The position numbers and the translations under genes were made by a program. A stretch of 64,000 nt of DNA, taken from positions 1 through 64,000 of the forward strand of contig JAQUXR010000009.1 in the NCBI GenBank assembly GCA_028692275.1, in the 5' to 3' direction. Below, in pieces: positions 58,039 to 64,000 of the stretch (positions are counted from its first letter, which is position 1; every line of letters starts with the position of its first letter). This DNA is from Frisingicoccus sp009929615 (GTDB lineage Bacteria; Bacillota; Clostridia; Lachnospirales; Lachnospiraceae). The notes below the pieces were generated by a model that saw only the letters and a program-made list of their open reading frames with translations, was not told the origin of the DNA and ran no database searches.

Positions 58039-59310
58039 GTGGTTAAAAAAGAAATGATAGCTATGCTTTTGGCAGGGGGACAGGGAAGCCGCCTGGGTGT
58101 GCTGACTGCAAATGTAGCCAAGCCTGCGGTAGCCTTTGGCGGTAAATACAGAATTATTGATTTTCCATTAAGCAATTGCATTAATTCGGGAATTGATACT
58201 GTGGGTGTATTGACCCAGTACCGTCATTTGAGATTAAATACTCATATTGGAATTGGTATCCCGTGGGATTTGGACCGCAGTTACGGTGGTGTTACATTAT
58301 TGCCACCTTATGAAGGCGGGGAAAATTCCGACTGGTATTCAGGAACAGCGAATGCCATTTTTCAGAATCTGGAATACATAGAAACCTATAATCCAGAATA
58401 TGTTCTGATTCTTGGTGGGGACCATATTTACAAGATGGACTATGAAGTTATGCTGGACTTCCATAAGTCAAGGAATGCGGATATCACTATTGCGTGTATG
58501 CCGGTTCCATGGGAAGAAGCCAGTCGCTTTGGTGTTGTTGTTGCAGATGAATGGGGACATATTAAAGAATTTGAAGAAAAACCGGAAAAACCAAGCAGTA
58601 ATCTTGCCTCTATGGGAATCTATATTTTCAATTGGCAGTTGCTTAAAGAAGCACTTTTGGCATTAAAGGACCAGCCGGGCTGTGATTTTGGTATGCATGT
58701 TATTCCATATGTACATGAGAAGACCAACAACTGCTATGCTTATGAATTTAATGGCTACTGGAAAGATGTAGGAACATTAGGCTCTTATTGGGAAGCGAAC
58801 ATGGAACTCATTGATATTATCCCGGAATTTAATCTGTATGAAGAGTTCTGGAAGATATATACGAATAACGACATGATCACACCTCTGTATTTTGATGGGG
58901 ACTCTAAAGTAAACCGCTGTATTATTGGAGAAGGTTCAGAGATTTACGGTGAAGTCCATAACAGTGTTATTGGGTCTGGCGTTATTATCGGAGAAGGTTC
59001 CGTTGTAAAAGATTCTATTATTATGAGGGGTACTAAGATAGGAAAGAACTGTACGATTGATAAAGGTATTATTGCTGAAAATGTTGAGATAGGGGATAAT
59101 GTCGTTTTCTCTGTTGGCGAATTCGCAGAGAGTGTACTGAATCCGAAAGTTTATGCCTTTGATTTGGTCACTGTCGCAGAAAATTCCAGCATTCCTTCAG
59201 ATGTTAAGGTTGGAAAGAATACAGCTATTGTGGGAAGAACTGAAATTTCGGACTATCCGGGGGGACTTCTGGCAAGCGGACAAGCTATAGTTAAGGCAGG
59301 TGAGATGTGA
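58039..59310 (+). CDS. glgC: Glucose-1-phosphate adenylyltransferase, catalytic subunit
   Basis: Makes ADP-glucose from ATP and glucose 1-phosphate, the committed step of glycogen synthesis. The 423-aa product has the N-terminal pyrophosphorylase motif LLAGGQGSRLG, KPAVAFGGKYRIIDFPLSN, ILGGDHIYKMDYE and a C-terminal left-handed beta-helix (~295-400) with hexapeptide repeats. The start is GTG at 58039 after AGAGGTGAT. Its stop overlaps glgD, indicating coupled synthesis of a GlgC-GlgD complex. Confidence 0.96.
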   Translation: MVKKEMIAMLLAGGQGSRLGVLTANVAKPAVAFGGKYRIIDFPLSNCINSGIDTVGVLTQYRHLRLNTHIGIGIPWDLDRSYGGVTLLPPYEGGENSDWYSGTANAIFQNLEYIETYNPEYVLILGGDHIYKMDYEVMLDFHKSRNADITIACMPVPWEEASRFGVVVADEWGHIKEFEEKPEKPSSNLASMGIYIFNWQLLKEALLALKDQPGCDFGMHVIPYVHEKTNNCYAYEFNGYWKDVGTLGSYWEANMELIDIIPEFNLYEEFWKIYTNNDMITPLYFDGDSKVNRCIIGEGSEIYGEVHNSVIGSGVIIGEGSVVKDSIIMRGTKIGKNCTIDKGIIAENVEIGDNVVFSVGEFAESVLNPKVYAFDLVTVAENSSIPSDVKVGKNTAIVGRTEISDYPGGLLASGQAIVKAGEM

Positions 59311-60434
59311 TGAAAGCAGTTGGGATTGTATTAGCAGGAGGCAGCAATAACCGGATGGGACAGTTGTCAAAGAAGAGAGCGGTTCCTGCTATGCCGGTGG
59401 CCGGCAGCTATCGGTGTATCGATTTTGTTTTAAGCAATATGAGCAATTCACATGTTCAAAAAGTTGCTGTGTTGACACAATATAATTCCAGGTCCCTGAA
59501 TGAGCATCTGAATTCCTCAAAATGGTGGGATTTCGGACGTAAACAGGGCGGCCTGTTTGTTTTGACACCGTTTATAACAGAAGAAAACAGTTCCTGGTAT
59601 CTGGGAACAGCAGATTCCATTTATCAGAATTTAGAGTTTTTAAGAAACTGTCATGAACCCTATGTGATTATAACCTCTGGAGATTGTGTTTATAAGATGG
59701 ATTATGACAAGATTCTGGAGTACCACATTAAGACAAAAGCAGATATTACCGTTGCGGTTAAGGATATGCCGGAAGGCACAAAGGATATTCAGCGGTTTGG
59801 TATTATCCGAATGGATGGAACCGGAAGAATAACGAATTTTGAAGAAAAACCATTAATTGCCCAGACAAATACAATATCTATCGGAGTGTATGTTATTCGC
59901 CGACGTCTTCTCATGGAACTGATTCAAAAAGCTCATGAAGAGAACCGGACAGATTTTGTACAGGATATACTTGTTAGGCATAAAGATGTCAAAAAGATTT
60001 TTGGCTATAAACATGAGGGGTATTGGCAGAATATTGCAACAATTGATGCCTATTACCAAACCAATATGGACTTTTTGAAGAAGGGCGTAAGGGATTATTT
60101 CTTTAAAGATTATCCAAATGTCTATTCCAAAACCGAGGATTTGCCACCAGCAAAATTCAACCCGGGTTCTGCCATTAAGAATTCACTGATTTCCAGCGGA
60201 TGTATTTTAAATGGCGTGGTTGAGGATTCGATTTTATTTAAAAAGGTTTATGTGGGAAATAATTGCGTTATAAAGAATTCAATTATTTTAAATGATGTTT
60301 ACATTGGGGATAACACAGTCATTGAAAATTGCATTGTGGAAAGCAGAGATACTATTCGGGCCAACTCTTCTTATCTGGGGGAACCTGGTAAGGTGACGAT
60401 TGTTGACGAGAAGAATGACCGATATATTTTATAA
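59310..60434 (+). CDS. glgD: Glucose-1-phosphate adenylyltransferase, GlgD subunit
   Basis: A 374-aa paralogue of GlgC. In Firmicutes GlgD is reported to be a weakly active or inactive partner that boosts GlgC. Consistently, the N-terminal motif reads VLAGGSNNRMGQL and the catalytic GDHIY region reads TSGDCVYKMDYD, while the C-terminal beta-helix is kept. ATG 59310 overlaps the glgC stop (TGATG). An in-frame GTG one codon upstream is possible but less likely. No glgA or glgB is in the window. Confidence 0.94.
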   Translation: MKAVGIVLAGGSNNRMGQLSKKRAVPAMPVAGSYRCIDFVLSNMSNSHVQKVAVLTQYNSRSLNEHLNSSKWWDFGRKQGGLFVLTPFITEENSSWYLGTADSIYQNLEFLRNCHEPYVIITSGDCVYKMDYDKILEYHIKTKADITVAVKDMPEGTKDIQRFGIIRMDGTGRITNFEEKPLIAQTNTISIGVYVIRRRLLMELIQKAHEENRTDFVQDILVRHKDVKKIFGYKHEGYWQNIATIDAYYQTNMDFLKKGVRDYFFKDYPNVYSKTEDLPPAKFNPGSAIKNSLISSGCILNGVVEDSILFKKVYVGNNCVIKNSIILNDVYIGDNTVIENCIVESRDTIRANSSYLGEPGKVTIVDEKNDRYIL

Positions 60435-60464
60435 GACTATAATGACCTGGGGAGGACATAAGAC

Positions 60465-60746
60465 ATGCAAATTACAGATGTAAGAGTACGGAAAGTAACA
60501 AAAGAAGGTAAGATGAAGGCAGTTGTTTCTATCACATTGGATAATGAATTTGTTGTTCATGACATAAAGGTTATCGATGGTGAAAAAGGGTTATTTATTG
60601 CCATGCCGAGCCGGAAGGCTGCAGATGGCGAGTATCGTGATATTGCCCATCCGATTAATTCGGAAACGAGAGAACGCATTCAGAGTATTATTTTAGAGAA
60701 GTATGAAATTGCTGCTTTGGAGAATGAAGAAGAACCGGCAATTTAA
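60465..60746 (+). CDS. spoVG: Septation/sporulation regulator SpoVG
   Basis: A 93-aa protein matching SpoVG throughout: MQITDVRVRKV, LDNEFVVHDIKVI, GLFIAMPSRK and DIAHPINSETRERI. SpoVG is a small nucleic-acid-binding regulator affecting septation, sporulation and surface properties in Firmicutes. It follows glgD by 30 bases with GGGGAGGAC as the binding site, so it may be cotranscribed with glgCD. A terminator hairpin follows. Confidence 0.96.
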   Translation: MQITDVRVRKVTKEGKMKAVVSITLDNEFVVHDIKVIDGEKGLFIAMPSRKAADGEYRDIAHPINSETRERIQSIILEKYEIAALENEEEPAI

Positions 60747-60774
60747 GTTTGAATTAAGGGTGTAATAAGATAAG

Positions 60775-60826
60775 AAGAGGGTATTCAGAAAATCCTGACA
60801 TGGATTGAAGAATATCCTCTTTCTTA
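60775..60826 (+). terminator. terminator after spoVG
   Basis: A 12-bp stem (AAGAGGGTATTC with GAATATCCTCTT, one G-T pair) around a 23-nt loop, followed by TTCTTAATT. Confidence 0.7.
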
Positions 60827-60835
60827 ATTGGGGAG

Positions 60836-60865
60836 TTGACAAATCTTGCCTTGGATGTGTATGCT
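60836..60865 (+). promoter_or_regulatory. promoter of pth-mfd
   Basis: A consensus TTGACA (60836-60841), an 18-bp spacer and TATGCT (60860-60865). Confidence 0.65.
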
Positions 60866-60912
60866 AAAATGCAGGTGTATTTAGAAGATAATTTAGCGTA
60901 AAGGACGATGGA

Positions 60913-61494
60913 ATGATGTATATGATCGCAGGGTTGGGAAATCCAACAAAAACTTACGAAGGAACTCGGCATAATATTGGATTTATGATGATTGATGCCA
61001 TAGGGGATAAATATAATATTGATGTAACGACAAAAAAGCATAAAGCCTTGGTAGGCCGAGGAGTCATTGGCGGCCAGCGGGTGATTCTGGCAAAGCCTCA
61101 GACCTATATGAATCTGAGTGGAGAAAGTATTCGTGAAATTGCAGACTTCTATAAAATACTGCCGGAAAATATTATTATTATATATGATGATATCAGCTTG
61201 GATGTTGGGCAGCTTAGAATTCGAAAAAAAGGCAGTGCGGGTGGACACAACGGCATTAAAAGTATCATTGCCCATCTGTCAACTCAGGAATTTCCGAGAA
61301 TTAAGGTTGGTATAGGCAATAAACCGGAAGGCTGGGATTTGGCTGACTATGTACTGTCAAAATATTCTAAAGCCGAAAGAGAATGTATTGAAGAGGCAGC
61401 CCGCGATGTGGCAGGGGCTGCAGAATTGATTTTAAATGACGATATTGATGGTGCGATGAATCAGTATAATGGTAAGAAGAGGGATATAGGGTGA
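60913..61494 (+). CDS. pth: Peptidyl-tRNA hydrolase
   Basis: Releases peptides from stalled peptidyl-tRNA. The 193-aa product has IAGLGNPTKTYEGTRHNIGF with the catalytic His, KPQTYMNLSGES, IYDDISLDVGQLRIR with the catalytic Asp, and GSAGGHNGIKSI. The first ATG at 60913 was used, eight bases after AAGGA; ATG 60916 is also possible. It overlaps mfd by 4 bases, the same pth-mfd order seen in Bacillus. Confidence 0.96.
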   Translation: MMYMIAGLGNPTKTYEGTRHNIGFMMIDAIGDKYNIDVTTKKHKALVGRGVIGGQRVILAKPQTYMNLSGESIREIADFYKILPENIIIIYDDISLDVGQLRIRKKGSAGGHNGIKSIIAHLSTQEFPRIKVGIGNKPEGWDLADYVLSKYSKAERECIEEAARDVAGAAELILNDDIDGAMNQYNGKKRDIG

Positions 61495-64000
61495 AATTAT
61501 TCAGAGAACCGTTACTCCAGTTAAATGAATATAGCAGTATATGTCAGAATCTGGCGGGAAAGGACTACCCGGTCTATGTGGAGGGCTGCGTTGATGCTCA
61601 GAAAACCCATTGGATGGCCAGCTTTTCCGAAGAATATCCGATAAAGCTGATTATTACCCATAGCGAAAAGCGGGTTAAGGAAATCTATGAGGACTATCAG
61701 TTCTTTGACCGCAATGTCTATGACTATCCGGCACGGGATATTATTTTCTACAGTGCGGATGTGCATGGCCAGCTTTTGGTGCGTCAGCGACTGGCAGTCA
61801 TCCAGAAGCTTCTTGAAAAAGAGCCGGTGACTGTGGTGACAACGATTGATGGGTTGATGGACAGCCTTCTGCCACCGGAAAAAATAGCTCAGCAGATTAT
61901 TCGTCTTCGGGAAGGCGGAACTGCAGACCGGGAGAATATGGTAAAACGGCTGGTACACATGGGATTTGAACGGGTTTTTCAGGTAGAAAGTCCGGGTCAG
62001 TTTTCTGTGCGTGGTGGTATTCTGGATGTATATAATCTGGCAGATGATTGTCCTTACCGTATTGAATTCTGGGATGATGAAATTGATACCATTCGAAGTT
62101 TTGATGCCGCCAGTCAGCGTTCTATTGAACGGCATGAGGCCGTATCCATTTATCCGGCGGCAGAAATGGTTTTTACGGATGAACGGATAACCCAGGGACT
62201 CTTAAAATTAAAGCGGGATGTGGATGAAAGCATTAAGGTTTTCAAAAAGGAAGGGAAAGCAGAAGAAGCCGGGCGGCTGAAACATTTGTATGAAGAAACC
62301 CGTGAAGCTTTTGAAAATTCCTTTGGTGGTGCGAATGTAGACAGTCTTATTGGTTATTTTTATGAGGAGAAAGTATCTTTTCTGGATTATTTTCCAAAAG
62401 AGAGCACACTGATTTTCTTGGATGAGCCAGCCCGGTTGAGAGAAAAAGCAGAGGGTGTAGCGGCTGAATTTGAAGAGAGTATGAAAAGTCGTCTGGAAAA
62501 AGGTTATATTGTTTCCGGACAGATGGATGTCCTGCGTTCGGAGAAAGAGATTTTTCATCAGCTTGGTAAGCGGAGATGTCTGATGTTGAGTACGCTGGAC
62601 CAGAAAACAGGCATGATGCCTTATAAACACAGATATCATGTAACGGTTCAGTCCATTCAGGCCTACAGCAGGAATTTTGAGCTGCTTGTAAAAGATTTGA
62701 AGCGGTGGAAGAGTCGTAAGTACCGGATGGTCCTGGTTGCCCATTCAAAAACAAGGGCTCAGCATCTGGCAAAGGATTTAGAGGAATATAATTTGACTGC
62801 TGCGGTGACGGAAACAATGGACCGGACAGTGGAAGAAGGACAGATTATTATTTGTCATGGGAATCTCCATAGTGGCGTGGAATATCCGATGATTCGTTTT
62901 GTTATCCTTTCAGAGAGTGATATTTTTGGGGAGCCAAAGCGTAGAAAAAGAAAAAAATCCGAATACAGTGGTCAGAAACTCAATGGTTTTATGGATTTGA
63001 GTATTGGTGATTATGTTGTTCATGAGAATCACGGACTTGGTGTTTATAAAGGCATTGAAAAGATTGAAATTGATAAAGTAGAAAAGGATTATATAAAAAT
63101 CGAATATTCTGGTGGGGACAATCTCTATATTCTGGCGACGCAGCTGGATATGATTCAGAAATATGCAGGTGCAGATGCAAAACGTCCTAAATTAAACCGA
63201 CTGGGCGGACAGGAGTGGGGACGGACAAAGACCCGTGTCCGTGGAGCGGTTAAAGACCTTGCAGAAGACTTGATTAAACTCTATGCGGTACGCCAGTCCC
63301 AGGAGGGATTTGCTTATGGTCCGGATACAATCTGGCAGCAGGAGTTTGAAGAAGCTTTTCCATATGAAGAGACGGACGACCAGCTGACAGCTATTGAAGC
63401 TGCAAAAAGAGACATGGAGAGCCATCGTATTATGGACCGGCTTATTTGTGGTGATGTAGGATATGGAAAAACGGAAGTGGCTATTCGTGCGGCATTTAAA
63501 GCGGTTCAGGATGGTAAGCAGGTCGTGCTTCTTGTGCCGACAACGATTTTGGCTCAGCAGCATTACAATACCTTTACCCAGCGAATGAAAGATTATCCAA
63601 TTAATATACGGACCATGTCCAGATTCCGCACAAAGGCCGAACAGGCTGCGACGGTTAAGGAATTAAAAAAAGGTATGGTGGATATTCTTATAGGGACTCA
63701 TAGGGTTTTATCAAAGGATATTGAATTTAAAAATCTGGGACTGCTCATTGTGGATGAAGAGCAGAGATTTGGTGTTACCCATAAAGAGAAGATTAAAAAG
63801 CTTCGGGAAAATGTGGATGTCCTGACATTGACAGCGACACCGATTCCAAGAACGCTCCATATGAGTCTTATAGGTATCCGGGATATGAGTGTGCTCGGAG
63901 AACCGCCAATGGACCGAATGCCGGTCCAGACCTATGTTATGGAATATAACGAGGAGATGGTCAGAGAAGCTATAGCCCGGGAGGTTGGCAGAGGCGGCCA
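61491..64000 (+). CDS. mfd: Transcription-repair coupling factor Mfd, N-terminal part (cut by window end)
   Basis: Mfd removes stalled RNA polymerase and recruits the UvrA nucleotide-excision repair machinery. The frame is open from a GTG at 61491, overlapping the pth stop, to the window end, giving ~836 residues of an expected ~1100-1150. The N-terminus is the UvrB-like domain (DYPARDIIFYSADVHG, SVRGGILDVY). The RNA-polymerase-interaction domain is around GDYVVHENHGLGVYKG. The helicase motor has GDVGYGKTEVA (Walker A), LIVDEEQRFGV (DExx box) and TATPIPRTLHM (motif III). The C-terminal helicase half and TRG motif lie beyond the window. Confidence 0.96.
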   Translation, partial: MKLFREPLLQLNEYSSICQNLAGKDYPVYVEGCVDAQKTHWMASFSEEYPIKLIITHSEKRVKEIYEDYQFFDRNVYDYPARDIIFYSADVHGQLLVRQRLAVIQKLLEKEPVTVVTTIDGLMDSLLPPEKIAQQIIRLREGGTADRENMVKRLVHMGFERVFQVESPGQFSVRGGILDVYNLADDCPYRIEFWDDEIDTIRSFDAASQRSIERHEAVSIYPAAEMVFTDERITQGLLKLKRDVDESIKVFKKEGKAEEAGRLKHLYEETREAFENSFGGANVDSLIGYFYEEKVSFLDYFPKESTLIFLDEPARLREKAEGVAAEFEESMKSRLEKGYIVSGQMDVLRSEKEIFHQLGKRRCLMLSTLDQKTGMMPYKHRYHVTVQSIQAYSRNFELLVKDLKRWKSRKYRMVLVAHSKTRAQHLAKDLEEYNLTAAVTETMDRTVEEGQIIICHGNLHSGVEYPMIRFVILSESDIFGEPKRRKRKKSEYSGQKLNGFMDLSIGDYVVHENHGLGVYKGIEKIEIDKVEKDYIKIEYSGGDNLYILATQLDMIQKYAGADAKRPKLNRLGGQEWGRTKTRVRGAVKDLAEDLIKLYAVRQSQEGFAYGPDTIWQQEFEEAFPYEETDDQLTAIEAAKRDMESHRIMDRLICGDVGYGKTEVAIRAAFKAVQDGKQVVLLVPTTILAQQHYNTFTQRMKDYPINIRTMSRFRTKAEQAATVKELKKGMVDILIGTHRVLSKDIEFKNLGLLIVDEEQRFGVTHKEKIKKLRENVDVLTLTATPIPRTLHMSLIGIRDMSVLGEPPMDRMPVQTYVMEYNEEMVREAIAREVGRGG

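Overview
The window looks like a chromosomal segment of a gut-type Lachnospiraceae (Firmicutes/Clostridia) genome in draft form, with a 100-base scaffold gap at 737-836. This rests on the moderate-to-low GC content, strong AGGAGG ribosome binding sites, spoVG, the DnaD/DnaI replication proteins, an oxygen-sensitive 2-hydroxyacyl-CoA dehydratase and many lineage-typical hypothetical proteins. The full lactate-to-propionate (acrylate pathway) cluster suggests a Coprococcus catus-like species. That assignment is an inference from known biology; no database was searched.

Layout, left to right. 1-1100: the 3' end of a 23S rRNA gene, tRNA-Asn, -Glu and -Cys with repeated spacer hairpins, and a 117-bp tandem repeat array broken by the assembly gap. 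1.2-5.7 kb: a repeat-rich surface protein and a membrane fusion protein. 5.8-9.1 kb: a second tRNA-Cys, then nadABC (de novo NAD synthesis). 9.2-12.6 kb: an AI-2E-family permease with an early in-frame stop, initiator tRNA-Met, an RmlD-like reductase and a dicarboxylate/amino-acid symporter. 12.9-21.8 kb: a divergent HTH regulator facing an operon for propionate CoA-transferase, a VOC-family epimerase-like protein, dehydratase activator, dehydratase alpha and beta, and lactate permease. Together these import lactate, activate it to lactoyl-CoA and dehydrate it to acrylyl-CoA; the acrylyl-CoA reductase/Etf is not in the window.

22.0-31.8 kb: two operons whose promoters share 11-bp-phased hexamers resembling Gram-positive Pho boxes. 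One encodes a CofE-like ligase, a small protein, a 2-hydroxyacid dehydrogenase and an alkaline-phosphatase-superfamily hydrolase. The other encodes a VTC polyphosphate-polymerase domain protein, a DUF4956 membrane protein and a beta-helix lipoprotein. An alanine symporter and upp lie between them. 31.9-45.1 kb: cca, a MocR regulator facing a NimA-like flavoprotein with a clear operator-like repeat, plsC, malQ, a VanY-like peptidase, a methyltransferase, a large membrane-anchored protein, an EamA half-transporter and an M29 aminopeptidase.

45.2-64.0 kb: asnS, an LTA-synthase-like protein, a YhaO/YhaN (SbcD/SbcC-like) pair, a CorA transporter, a long-form PRPP synthetase, dnaD-dnaI, murC, glgC-glgD, spoVG, pth and the first five-sixths or so of mfd, cut by the window end. 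The 342-bp gap between murC and dnaD holds seven DnaA-box-like 9-mers, four of them perfect.

The main points for follow-up are the VOC protein as a possible lactoyl-CoA epimerase, the DnaA-box cluster beside dnaD-dnaI, and the putative phosphate-regulated operon of unknown pathway.
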